This document shows positions 1-8,069 of a stretch of 64,000 bases of DNA, piece after piece (the stretch's first letter is position 1; every line of letters begins with the position of its first letter). The notes under the pieces are model-generated. The model saw nothing but the letters and a program-made list of their open reading frames with translations, was not told the DNA's origin and did not search any database. This DNA is from JBJXGE01 sp046154185. Its GTDB lineage: Bacteria; Planctomycetota; UBA8108; UBA1146; JAJFFE01. The position numbers were made by a program, and so were the translations under genes. The stretch is from contig JBJXGE010000082.1 of assembly GCA_046154185.1 (NCBI GenBank), forward strand, positions 1-64,000, in the 5' to 3' direction.

Positions 1-122
1 GCTCCTCCGTCGCGAAATCCTCAACGACCAGGCAGGTCGCCTCCGGTTTCGCTCGGTCGCTCGCGACCAAGCCTAACCCAAGTTGCCTCGAACCTAGCGG
101 GCCAAGGTTGCCTGACACGGCA
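1..122. other. Left-edge intergenic stretch with a possible RBS
   Basis: No gene is visible here. On the minus strand the stretch ends with a GGAGGAGC-like purine block at positions 1-8. That would be a good Shine-Dalgarno sequence for a leftward gene starting just outside the window, downstream of the MerR-like gene. This is an inference from the motif alone. Confidence 0.25.
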
Positions 123-401
123 CTAGATAACTCTGCCGCCATTTTCCTCGCGCCGCAGTTTCTCCAGCATATCAAGGCGTCGCTCGACATCCTCCATGCG
201 TTGCTCCATCTCACGCCAAGACGAGCGCTGGAGGGAAGCGTGCAAGTCTTGAATGAGCCGATCCAGCTCGGACTGCGTGTAATACGAGACTTCGCCGATT
301 TTCTCTTTGGGCCGAATACGACCCTCTTGCTCCAAACACTCGACGATCTTGTTCGACAAGCCAAGTCGTTGCGCCGCGTCATCGATGCGATAGAGCTTCA
401 T
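123..401 (-). CDS. MerR-like helix-turn-helix regulator (small)
   Basis: A 92-residue protein whose first half (YRIDDAAQRLGLS, then CLEQEGRIRP and SYYTQSELDRL) has the pattern of a MerR-type winged helix-turn-helix. The second half is a charged helix (about residues 48-88) suitable for dimerisation. It has no ligand-binding domain and no metal-binding cysteines, so it resembles the short MerR-like proteins sometimes found beside chaperone or cell-cycle genes. An upstream in-frame ATG at 452 exists, but the start at 401 is preceded by AGAGGAG at good spacing and matches the usual MerR N-terminus. It is divergent from lspA. The target is unknown. Confidence 0.72.
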   Translation of the reverse strand: MKLYRIDDAAQRLGLSNKIVECLEQEGRIRPKEKIGEVSYYTQSELDRLIQDLHASLQRSSWREMEQRMEDVERRLDMLEKLRREENGGRVI

Positions 402-576
402 GTCATGCTCCTCTCTCGGCGACGCTGCGGACCTCCGCCGGGTGGTCGGCATCCTCGCCTCTTAGCAATGTTCAAGAGTGCCCAGGCTGTCCCAGGTGGA
501 CATCCTCGCGCGACGACGCCGAAATTCAATTGAATTCCCGCTTGCAGACGTTTCGCCTTCTGGTTCAATCGGTTCC
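402..576. promoter_or_regulatory. Divergent intergenic region between the MerR-like gene and lspA
   Basis: This 175-base region separates two divergent genes and so should hold both promoters. I could not pick a convincing -35/-10 pair. A short palindromic AT-rich patch (AATTCAATTGAATT, about 521-534) lies about 45 bases before the lspA start. It could be a promoter element or an operator for the adjacent regulator, but this is only suggestive. Confidence 0.3.
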
Positions 577-1218
577 ATGAATCGACCTACTGCGCTACTC
601 ATCTACTTTTTGTTAGTCGCATCGATACTGGCCCTCGACCTGTGGAGCAAGGCCGCAGCCTTCGACTTTCTCGGCGCCGAGGTTGTTTTCGACCCCGTCG
701 AACAGCGACCGTCGCTCTCGCACTACACCAGATATCCCGTGATCGAGGGGTTCTTTGATCTCGAGGCGGTGCTGAATCTCGGCGCTTTTAGTGGTTGGTT
801 CGCCGGCCATCGTTGGCTCTTATTGGGAGTCTCGCTGCTGTGGGTTATTGGTTCGCTTGGATTTCTCTTGTGTCGCCCACGCCACGCGACCTGGTTGGTA
901 CTCGCCCTTGCGCTGACCGCGGGTGGCGCGCTCGGCAATCTCTATGACCGATACTTCCTGGGCGCCGTGCGCGACTTTCTCAGGTTTTACCTGCACATCG
1001 CCGGCGAAGACCGTACTTGGCCGAATTTTAACGTCGCCGATAGTTGCATTTGCTGCGGAGTCGGACTCATTCTGATTCGCGAGTTTTTTCACGCGCGGCA
1101 GGTCAAAAGTATCCAGGCGGCCGCCCTTCGCGAGTCTCTGTCCGCGAACACGACTGACATCGTCCCACCACAAGCAACGGCCAAAGCGCACAGCGCGGAA
1201 ACACGCGGCGTGGAATAG
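577..1218 (+). CDS. lspA: Lipoprotein signal peptidase (signal peptidase II)
   Basis: A membrane aspartyl protease that removes the signal peptide from diacylglyceryl-modified prolipoproteins at the inner membrane. The 213-residue protein has a first membrane segment at about residues 5-25 and further hydrophobic segments near 78-98, 105-125 and 170-185. The family's conserved blocks are present: NLGAFSG, then GGALGNLYDR, VRDFL and WPNFNVADS, which carry the two catalytic aspartates. An extra loop of about 30 residues after the first membrane helix makes it longer than the usual 160-170 residues, and there is a C-terminal tail of about 35 residues. I chose the ATG at 577 because it places the membrane helix at the N-terminus. 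The longer frame from 478 adds only polar sequence. Confidence 0.9.
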   Translation: MNRPTALLIYFLLVASILALDLWSKAAAFDFLGAEVVFDPVEQRPSLSHYTRYPVIEGFFDLEAVLNLGAFSGWFAGHRWLLLGVSLLWVIGSLGFLLCRPRHATWLVLALALTAGGALGNLYDRYFLGAVRDFLRFYLHIAGEDRTWPNFNVADSCICCGVGLILIREFFHARQVKSIQAAALRESLSANTTDIVPPQATAKAHSAETRGVE

Positions 1219-1242
1219 CCGGTCCTGCTCGACTCTCAAGAA

Positions 1243-3261
1243 CTAACGCGCGCGCGAACCGACTTCCACGCCGAGACTGTCATCCGCCCGCACGCTGAGG
1301 CGCGCGCCCCTCGGTAGCCAGAGCGTGCCGCTGAGCTCCTCGACCAGCGCGGGCCCGACGAGTTGCGCGCCGCGCTGAAGGTGCCGCCGATCGAGGCGCC
1401 TCGCCTCGACGCGCACGAGCCCACCGCGACCATCGTCGTCCCACACCGTCGAGGTGGACGGTTCCCGCGGCGAGGCGCCCATTCCTAACGCCGGCACTTC
1501 GTTTCCCGCTAACAGCGGCGGCAGACTCACACGGCATCGCAAAGCAGCGACCTCCACTGTGCGACTCGCATGCAAATGTCCGAAGCGCTCTCGATAGCGC
1601 GCTTCGAAACTCTGACGCAATTTCTGCGCGTCTGTGTTCGCGCGGTCGAACGCAATGTCGATTTCGTGCGCTTGACCAAAATAGCGGACGGCGAGTTCCC
1701 AATCTGCCGTGGCCTGCGTCGCCTGGTCGGGATAGGCGACAGCAATTTGCGCGCGCGCTGATGCTTCCAGTGTTTGCGCCGAGTTGCGGAGTCGCGGCAG
1801 GAGGGAATCGTCGAGCAGCGCCGTCAGGGAGGTCGCAGTCGTTTCCGTTGCTGGCGCGAGCAAGGTTCCAAGCGCGCAAAAGAGCCCTGGCTGCGACGGA
1901 ATGATGACTTCCTCGATACCCAGTGTGCGTGCCAGCGAGACCGCGTGCAAACCGCTCGCGCCACCGAATGCCAACAACGCGAGTCGGCGTGGATCGACTC
2001 CTCGTTCTTGTGAAATCCTGCGCAGTGCGCGCGCCATTTCCGCTTCGACGACTTGCACCACACCCGTAGCGAGTTCGAGCACCGACAATCCCAGTCGTGC
2101 GCCCAGCTCAGCAAACTTCGCCTCGACGCCACTCGCCGCCAACGCGAACACGCCGCCGAGTTTGACATCTCTCGGCAAACGACCCAGCAGCAGATTGGCA
2201 TCCGTCACGGTGGGCGTCGAGCCGCCACGACCATAGCAGATCGGACCCGGTGTCGAGCCCGCACTCTGCGGACCGACGCGCAGCGCGCCACCCGCATCAA
2301 TCCACGCCATCGAGCCGCCGCCGGCGCCCACCGAGCAAATGTCGAGCATCGGCAATGCAATTGGCAAGCCGCCGATAGCCGCTGCGCGAGTACGCGCGCA
2401 CGTTCCATCGAGAACCAGCGATGCATCCGTGCTCGTACCGCCCATGTCGAAGGCCAGCAGATCTCGGCGCTGTGCGCGCGCCAGCACTTCGGCCGCGACC
2501 GCGCCGCCCGCTGGTCCTGACAGCACGGTACGCACGGCATGGCCCCGCAAGCGACGCCAATCCATTGTGCCGCCCGAAGAGTCCATCAACTGCAACCGCG
2601 CTGGCGCGGCGCGCTCGGCGATGCGTTGCACATAGCCTTCCATGCGCGGCGCGACATACGCGCTCATAACGGTCGTCGAAAAGCGTTCGAACTCTCGCAA
2701 TTCGGGCAGCACGCCCGTCGAAGTCACGACCGGAATTCCGAGTTTCGCGATCTGGGCGCACAAGCGCTGCTCGTGCTGCGGAGCTTCCGGCGCGAAAAGA
2801 AGTCCGATTGCAATGGACTCAGCTCCGCAATTCCGCAAGCATTCGCACACCCGCTCGATTTCATCTGTTTCGAGTGGCACGATCACGCGGCCGCCGGCGC
2901 CGATGCGCTCGTCGACCTCGAATCGCAACTCTGCGGGCACGAGTGGCTGCGGTCGAACCGGATGCATCGCGTAGATGTCGGAACGATCTTGACGACCGAT
3001 CTCGATGACATCCGCAAAGCCGCGCGTCGTGACGAACGCGGTGCGCGCACCGCGGCGCTCGAGCAGCGTATTCGTCGCGACCGTCGAACCGTGCACAATG
3101 CTCCCCGGACGGCCCGCGACGCCGTTGTCGACCAAGAGTTCGAGCACCACCCGGGCGGGATCATCGGGAGTTGACGAACGTTTTTCGATTCGCCACTTAC
3201 CATCGATGCGGGCCACGAAATCGGTGAAGGTCCCACCCGTATCGATGCCGACAATATCCAC
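1243..3261 (-). CDS. Hydantoinase A / 5-oxoprolinase family protein
   Basis: A 672-residue member of the ATP-dependent hydantoinase A/oxoprolinase superfamily, which opens cyclic amides such as hydantoins or 5-oxoproline. The N-terminal acetate/sugar-kinase-like fold is signalled by IGIDTGGTFTDF. Further family blocks are VHGSTVATNTLLER, LSGPAGGAVAA, AFDMGGTSTDAS and GAGGGSMAWID, followed by the PGPICYGRGG loop. The HyuB partner that normally accompanies HyuA is absent here, so the substrate cannot be assigned. The start is taken as the GTG at 3261, just before the ATP-binding motif and after an AAAGGAGAAC sequence. The frame continues upstream to 3363 but that extension has no family character. 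It is convergent with lspA. Confidence 0.85.
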   Translation of the reverse strand: MDIVGIDTGGTFTDFVARIDGKWRIEKRSSTPDDPARVVLELLVDNGVAGRPGSIVHGSTVATNTLLERRGARTAFVTTRGFADVIEIGRQDRSDIYAMHPVRPQPLVPAELRFEVDERIGAGGRVIVPLETDEIERVCECLRNCGAESIAIGLLFAPEAPQHEQRLCAQIAKLGIPVVTSTGVLPELREFERFSTTVMSAYVAPRMEGYVQRIAERAAPARLQLMDSSGGTMDWRRLRGHAVRTVLSGPAGGAVAAEVLARAQRRDLLAFDMGGTSTDASLVLDGTCARTRAAAIGGLPIALPMLDICSVGAGGGSMAWIDAGGALRVGPQSAGSTPGPICYGRGGSTPTVTDANLLLGRLPRDVKLGGVFALAASGVEAKFAELGARLGLSVLELATGVVQVVEAEMARALRRISQERGVDPRRLALLAFGGASGLHAVSLARTLGIEEVIIPSQPGLFCALGTLLAPATETTATSLTALLDDSLLPRLRNSAQTLEASARAQIAVAYPDQATQATADWELAVRYFGQAHEIDIAFDRANTDAQKLRQSFEARYRERFGHLHASRTVEVAALRCRVSLPPLLAGNEVPALGMGASPREPSTSTVWDDDGRGGLVRVEARRLDRRHLQRGAQLVGPALVEELSGTLWLPRGARLSVRADDSLGVEVGSRAR

Positions 3262-3430
3262 ACGTTCTCCTTTGCTGGGGCGCGGCCAACGCGCGCGCCC
3301 GCGGGATTGTGCAGCGGCGCGCCGTACGCAGCAATGTGACCCCGAATCGGCTCTACTCCTCACAGTGCCGTGGTGTTAATTTGGCGCTCCGCACCCGCGC
3401 GCTCGCTTTCCCGAATTGAGGCCTCCGCAA
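3262..3430. promoter_or_regulatory. Divergent intergenic region, hydantoinase / repeat protein
   Basis: This region of about 170 bases lies between two divergently transcribed genes and presumably contains both promoters. It is mostly GC-rich with one AT-richer patch near 3370-3382 (GTGTTAATTTGG). No convincing promoter hexamer pair was found. Confidence 0.25.
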
Positions 3431-4897
3431 ATGCAAATCAGCGGCTTGACGCGTGTCGGCGTGGTGTCGGTGTTCATCGTCATCACGCTGGGAGCGGCGA
3501 CTTTTTTTTGGTGGTACGAGAACGCACCGCCGCCAACGCCGGTGTTGGATTCCGCACCGCAACCGGCGGCGGAGCCCACGCCTCCGGCGGCCGCGAAGTC
3601 AGAAGCGAAAGTCGTCTACGAGGGGCTTGTTGTCGACGCGTTCGGTGAGCCTTTGGCGGGCGTCGAAGTGCGAGTCGATGACGGCACGAATTCGCCGTCC
3701 TCGGAGACGATCGCGTATGGTCGCGCGGGCGGCCGCTTCGCGCTCGAACTCCCGCGCACGGTAGTGCCGCTGGCGCGCTTGCGAAAGCTGGGTTATACGA
3801 CGGTGCTCGTACAACTCGCGCCTTCCGACGCTGCGGAGACCGAGCGCACGTATGTGCTACTAAAGGGTGGAGTGCTGGCGGGTCGACTGCTCAATGAGTC
3901 GCGCGGTCCCGTCGTCGTCGGCGAAGTAGAGATCGCGGGTCAGATGGGTTACAGCGATCGCACGCGGGTACTCCCGAATGGGGGCTTCACTCTCACGGCG
4001 CCCGCGGGCCCCGTGATCGTCACTGCCCGTTCGCCGCAATTAGCGGATGCATCCTTCCTCGACGTGAAACTATCCATCGGTGAGACCACTCAGCGCGAGT
4101 TCGTGTTGTCCGCCGGTGCGACTCTCGAAGTCACTGTTCATACGGAAGGAACGTGCGTCGCCGGCGCGCAGCTCGAGATCTACGGCGAGAGTGGTGAACG
4201 CGAGCGGGCCGTCTCAACCGCGGAAGGTAACGCGGAACTCGACGGTCTCGCCGCTGGCAGTGGAACGCTGCTGATTGTCGCGCTCGGTTACGAGGAACAG
4301 CTCGTGCCCGTGCAAATCGTCGCCGGAGGAACCGTCAAACTCCCGATTGAATTGCGGCGCGCGCGGCCGCGCGCTTACGAGATAGTCGACGCGAACGGCG
4401 AGCCGATCGCTGAAGCACTTTGCGTCGTGACTCGCAGCGGGCGAGAGATCCAGCGTTTCACGACCGCGAGCTCCGGGAGTTTTGATGTCTTGGCATGGGA
4501 CCGAAAATACAAGATCACGGTGACGGCGCCCGGCTTCGCGCCCTTTCGCGATGGAATACGATTCAACGACTCGAGCGGCGGACTACCCGTGCGCTTCGTG
4601 CTCGAACGCGGCCGAAAAATCAGCGGGCAAGCGCTCGACGCAAACGGCGCCGGCGTCGCGGGCGCGGTGGTCTGGTTCCTCGCGGCGCCCCGCAGCGGCG
4701 AGACGTCGACGCATTCCATCGGCCCGGAGCAACAAGTCGTGACCGGCTTGCGCGGCAAGTTCACGTCGCCGCTCTTGGCGCCCGGAAAGTACCAAGTGTC
4801 CGTCGTTCACAGTCTCGTCGGCCAAGTCAGAAAGGCCGCGGAACTGACCGCCGCCGGGGATCTCGATCTCGGGGCACTTTTGCTCGCGACGCCCTAG
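3431..4897 (+). CDS. Membrane-anchored protein with carboxypeptidase-regulatory-like repeats
   Basis: A 488-residue protein with one N-terminal membrane anchor (about residues 8-28, ending FFWWYE). A proline/alanine-rich linker follows, then a series of beta-sandwich modules of the carboxypeptidase-regulatory-like/Ig-like type. The recurring pattern is seen in GLVVDAFGEPLAGVEVRV (about residues 58-75), GRLLNESRGPVVVGEVEI, YEIVDANGEPIAEALCVV and ISGQALDANGAGVAGAVVWF. Such proteins usually sit in the periplasm or on the surface as structural or binding modules; no catalytic motif is visible. The ATG at 3431 is preferred to the TTG at 3416. It lies 135 bases upstream of the TolB-like gene on the same strand and may be cotranscribed with it. 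Confidence 0.68.
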   Translation: MQISGLTRVGVVSVFIVITLGAATFFWWYENAPPPTPVLDSAPQPAAEPTPPAAAKSEAKVVYEGLVVDAFGEPLAGVEVRVDDGTNSPSSETIAYGRAGGRFALELPRTVVPLARLRKLGYTTVLVQLAPSDAAETERTYVLLKGGVLAGRLLNESRGPVVVGEVEIAGQMGYSDRTRVLPNGGFTLTAPAGPVIVTARSPQLADASFLDVKLSIGETTQREFVLSAGATLEVTVHTEGTCVAGAQLEIYGESGERERAVSTAEGNAELDGLAAGSGTLLIVALGYEEQLVPVQIVAGGTVKLPIELRRARPRAYEIVDANGEPIAEALCVVTRSGREIQRFTTASSGSFDVLAWDRKYKITVTAPGFAPFRDGIRFNDSSGGLPVRFVLERGRKISGQALDANGAGVAGAVVWFLAAPRSGETSTHSIGPEQQVVTGLRGKFTSPLLAPGKYQVSVVHSLVGQVRKAAELTAAGDLDLGALLLATP

Positions 4898-5032
4898 TCG
4901 CAAAATCCACCACACTTGAAATCCGCGGGGCAGCTCTTTTCGCGGGCGCGTTACGCCCTTGCCAAGAGACGACGGCGAGCCTACTCTCAGCAAAACTTTC
5001 CCCGTCCAACCGAATTGGTAAGAAAGAGCACC

Positions 5033-6217
5033 GTGAGCAAGAAGCGACTGACAAAGAGAGTGGTGGCCACGCGTTCTGACCTTGCGTCCACGATCGCAGC
5101 GGCCTGCTTGGCAGTGTTTGGAATCACATCGGGTTGCTGCGTCGGTGAGTGCAATCCATCGCCGTCGGCCCCGACACACACCGGAAGTGTCAATTCGGCC
5201 ACGCCAGCGGATCTCGCGCTCGCGGACCTGCCGCTCATCGCCGTGCAACGCGAGGCCCATGCCGATGAGCGGCGCTTCCGCAACATCGAGCAGCTCACGT
5301 TCGGCGGCGAGAACGCCGAAGCGTATTTTTCGCCGGACGGCAAGCAGCTCATTTTTCAGTCGAAGCGACCACCGTACCAATGCGATCAGATTTTCAAGAT
5401 GGGGATCGATGGCCGCGGGCTCACGCTCGTTTCGACGGGCAAGGGCCGCACGACCTGCGCCTATTTCTTCTATCCGGATGCGCGCGCCATTCTCTACTCG
5501 TCGACGCACGCGACAGACGCGAATTGTCCGCCGGAGCCCTCGCGTGATCAGGGCTACGTTTGGCCGCTCTACGCGAGCTATGATATCTACACCGCCCGCC
5601 CCGACGGCACCGAGCTCAAGGCGCTGACATCGACGCCGGGCTACGACGCCGAGGCAACGATGCGGCGCGACGGAAGTCTCATCGTTTTCACTTCAGTGCG
5701 GGATGGCGATCTCGAACTCTATAGCATGAAGGCCGATGGTTCGGATGTGCGTCGCCTGACTAACAAACCCGGCTACGACGGCGGCGCGTTCTTCAGCCAC
5801 GACGGCAAGAAGCTGTGCTATCGCGCATACCACCCGGAGGGCGCCGAACTCGAAGACTATCGTGCGCTGCTGGCGCGCGGGTTGGTGCGGCCGAATCGCA
5901 TGGAGATTTGGGTGATGGATGCCGACGGCTCGAACGCGCGGCAGCTCACTTCGAACGGCAACGCGAATTTTTGCCCCTACTTTACGCCGGATGACCAGGC
6001 GGTCGTCTATTCCTCGAATCAAGGCGGTAATCCGCGCGAGTTCGACCTCTATCTGGTTCGCCTCGACGGCACGGGGCAGGAGCGGGTGACGTACACCGCG
6101 GAATTCGATGGCTTTCCGATGTTCTCGCCGGACGGAAAGAAAATCGTCTGGGCGTCGAATCGCCACAGCACCGCACGCGGTGAGACCAACATCTTTATCG
6201 CCGACTGGAAAAACTGA
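5033..6217 (+). CDS. TolB-like beta-propeller lipoprotein (PD40 repeats)
   Basis: A predicted exported protein of 394 residues. Its N-terminus has Lys/Arg residues, then a hydrophobic stretch ending ITSGC, which resembles a lipobox. The mature part contains repeated WD40-like/PD40 blades: AYFSPDGKQLIFQS, ATMRRDGSLIVFTS, AFFSHDGKKLCYRA, PYFTPDDQAVVYSS and MFSPDGKKIVWAS. These alternate with strands such as YSMKADGSDVRRLT and VMDADGSNARQLT. This is the TolB C-terminal propeller architecture without the TolB N-terminal domain, so a role in binding or sensing at the envelope is more likely than a true Tol-Pal function. The GTG at 5033 is chosen because it gives a proper signal peptide; the frame opens at a TTG at 4916. 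Confidence 0.78.
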   Translation: MSKKRLTKRVVATRSDLASTIAAACLAVFGITSGCCVGECNPSPSAPTHTGSVNSATPADLALADLPLIAVQREAHADERRFRNIEQLTFGGENAEAYFSPDGKQLIFQSKRPPYQCDQIFKMGIDGRGLTLVSTGKGRTTCAYFFYPDARAILYSSTHATDANCPPEPSRDQGYVWPLYASYDIYTARPDGTELKALTSTPGYDAEATMRRDGSLIVFTSVRDGDLELYSMKADGSDVRRLTNKPGYDGGAFFSHDGKKLCYRAYHPEGAELEDYRALLARGLVRPNRMEIWVMDADGSNARQLTSNGNANFCPYFTPDDQAVVYSSNQGGNPREFDLYLVRLDGTGQERVTYTAEFDGFPMFSPDGKKIVWASNRHSTARGETNIFIADWKN

Positions 6218-6227
6218 GTGAGACGAC

Positions 6228-6512
6228 ATGCCGAGGATTTTGATCGTCGCGCTGGATAGCAAGTTGCGCGAGATCGCGTTCCGGGTCGCCGCGCGCACGC
6301 CGCACGCGGTCGACGCCGTCGCCGATCGCAAGTCGGCGCTCCGTCGTTTCGCAAAAGACGACTACGAACTCGTCATTCTGGAGCGCGGCGTGCTCATCTC
6401 CGACGAATTGCCGCCGCGAAGCGTTTACTTGCTCGAAGAATCGGCGCCCATCGACGGCGAGCTCGGACTCGAGAGTCGTTTGCTCGCCACGCTCGGCTCA
6501 GTTGGCAAATAA
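6228..6512 (+). CDS. Small pseudo-receiver-like protein
   Basis: A 94-residue protein starting 10 bases after the TolB-like gene, so probably in its operon. The opening ILIVALDSKLREIAFRVAAR followed by DAVADRKSALRRFAKDDYELVILERG has the beta-alpha rhythm of the first three strands of a response-regulator receiver. The acidic pocket, phospho-acceptor aspartate and switch lysine are not visible. It could be a degenerate receiver or an unrelated small alpha/beta protein. Its last 15 bases overlap convergently with the end of the amidase gene on the other strand. Function unknown. Confidence 0.6.
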   Translation: MPRILIVALDSKLREIAFRVAARTPHAVDAVADRKSALRRFAKDDYELVILERGVLISDELPPRSVYLLEESAPIDGELGLESRLLATLGSVGK

Positions 6513-7280
6513 GTCCCGCCGGCGATCGTTGAGAAACGGCAGCCGTGCACGCGCCTCGGCGACTTTGTCGGTCTCGATATCGCCATAGTAGATCCCAGCC
6601 TTGTCACCCGCATCGACCACGATGTCACCCCAAGGTCCAACGAGCAGCGAACCACCCGGGAACTCGATATCCCCGAAGTGCCCGACGCGATTGACGCCCA
6701 GCAAGTACGCTTGGCACTCAATCGCACGCGCCTGCAATAGAACACGCCAGTGATGTATCCGCGGTTTCGGCCACTGCGCAGGCACATGGATGAGTTCGAC
6801 ACCGCCGAGCGCCAATTGCCTAAAAACTTCGGCAAATCGCAGGTCGTAACAAATCGCCATCGCCGTGCGTACGCCGACGAAATCAAAAATCTCCGGCAGT
6901 GCCGGACCGCGCGTCAAGTATCTCACTTCGGCTAATGGCCCAAATAGATGCAACTTTCGAAAACGCATCCGCTCAATGCCGTCGACGCTCGCCAGCGCGC
7001 AGTTCGAATGGCGACCTGCTGCGTCGCGCTCGAGCAGACTACCGCCAAGTAGCGCGAAACCGTCGCGACTCAACTCACGGACAAGAGCAAAATCCTGCTC
7101 CCACGCACCGCGGTGACACGCGGCTTCGAGCGCATAACCGGACGCCCACAATTCCGGTAGCGCCAGCGCCTGCGCGCCATTCGCACGCGCGGTCCGTACG
7201 GCTGCGCGCACGCACTCTCGATTCGCCGCCACGTCGAGTTCCGAGCAATCCATTTGCAGTAGCGCGATTCGCAGCTTCAA
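6498..7280 (-). CDS. Nitrilase-superfamily carbon-nitrogen hydrolase (omega-amidase-like)
   Basis: A 260-residue hydrolase with the nitrilase Glu-Lys-Cys triad. The glutamate lies in LPELWASGY (about residue 41), the lysine in FRKLHLFG (about residue 109) and the cysteine in AICYDLRF (about residue 142). The downstream block PGGSLLVGPWGDIV is also typical. Length and motif spacing fit the omega-amidase/predicted-amidase branch, which hydrolyses small omega-amides or related metabolites in the cytoplasm; the exact substrate is not readable. The start is taken as the TTG at 7280, because the family N-terminus (LRIALLQMDC) begins there. Upstream frame would overlap the preceding gene, which ends at 7300. 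Confidence 0.85.
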   Translation of the reverse strand: MKLRIALLQMDCSELDVAANRECVRAAVRTARANGAQALALPELWASGYALEAACHRGAWEQDFALVRELSRDGFALLGGSLLERDAAGRHSNCALASVDGIERMRFRKLHLFGPLAEVRYLTRGPALPEIFDFVGVRTAMAICYDLRFAEVFRQLALGGVELIHVPAQWPKPRIHHWRVLLQARAIECQAYLLGVNRVGHFGDIEFPGGSLLVGPWGDIVVDAGDKAGIYYGDIETDKVAEARARLPFLNDRRRDLFAN

Positions 7281-7299
7281 ATTTCTCGCGACCTCGAAC

Positions 7300-7983
7300 T
7301 CATTCGCCGAACTGCCCAAGGAACTTGCCAACCTGGTCGTGCAGAAAGACCTCGGCGTCGCGGAACTCCGTTTCAACGCGGGCCAAATCGCGCGCCGGCA
7401 CGGGGACTTTGTAGGACGCAATGTCCTCGACGTAGAGCGAACGAGCATCGCGCATGTAGGTCTCTATGCGCAGTTGGTGCGTTGCCTCGCGCAACGGGTC
7501 GCGGCACGGAAACTGCATTCGAAACCCGACCAGTTGCGCCGGCCGATCGAACACCGTGTTGTGCTGCGCGTTGATCTTGAATAGATGCTCGGCCATGAAT
7601 GCCGTGGAGCTCATGCCACGCGGCGTTTGGCAAACGGCCCGCAGTGTGATGTTTCGCGCGATATAGAACGGCAATCCGACTTTCTCGACGGCGACCGTCA
7701 GCACTTCGGTCACGCGCTTCAATAAGTGCTCGCGACTGCCGCCGACGCTCTCCTCGCGAAAGAAGATGCGGTCCTTTGTGAACGTCACAGACGACTCGTT
7801 CGATACCCCTTCGCCCGCCGCGACTTCTAAGCGCGCTCCGCCTGGCAGCCGAAGAAAGTTGTCGTACTCGCACGAGCGCGAAACTTGAAAGTAAATCTCG
7901 CGCAATTGCTCCGGCGTGTACTGCGCCGGCAAGTGAAACAACTCGTACTGCCGCGACAAGGTGCGCATTTCAACAAGCGACAC
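7300..7983 (-). CDS. Conserved-looking protein of unknown function
   Basis: A 227-residue soluble protein with no motif I recognise. It has no signal peptide or membrane segment. Blocks such as FTKDRIFFREESVGG, LPFYIARNITLRAVCQTP and GFRMQFPCRDPLREATHQLRIETY alternate strands and helices, suggesting a compact alpha/beta fold. It lies 19 bases upstream of the amidase start, so the two are probably cotranscribed. The GTG at 7983 is the first start; an ATG at 7968 is equally possible because neither has a clear Shine-Dalgarno sequence. Confidence 0.65.
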   Translation of the reverse strand: MSLVEMRTLSRQYELFHLPAQYTPEQLREIYFQVSRSCEYDNFLRLPGGARLEVAAGEGVSNESSVTFTKDRIFFREESVGGSREHLLKRVTEVLTVAVEKVGLPFYIARNITLRAVCQTPRGMSSTAFMAEHLFKINAQHNTVFDRPAQLVGFRMQFPCRDPLREATHQLRIETYMRDARSLYVEDIASYKVPVPARDLARVETEFRDAEVFLHDQVGKFLGQFGE

Positions 7984-8069
7984 AGCGTGTGCTTTCTAAT
8001 TCGAAGTCGGTGAAAAGTACGCGGCGAGCGAAGCGAACTCAAGACCGTTTCAGCATCACCGTTCTGCCA

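Noticed and set aside
4583..5509. Minus-strand frame of 308 codons over the repeat and TolB-like genes
   Set aside because: Spans the end of one supported gene and the start of another, without any domain.
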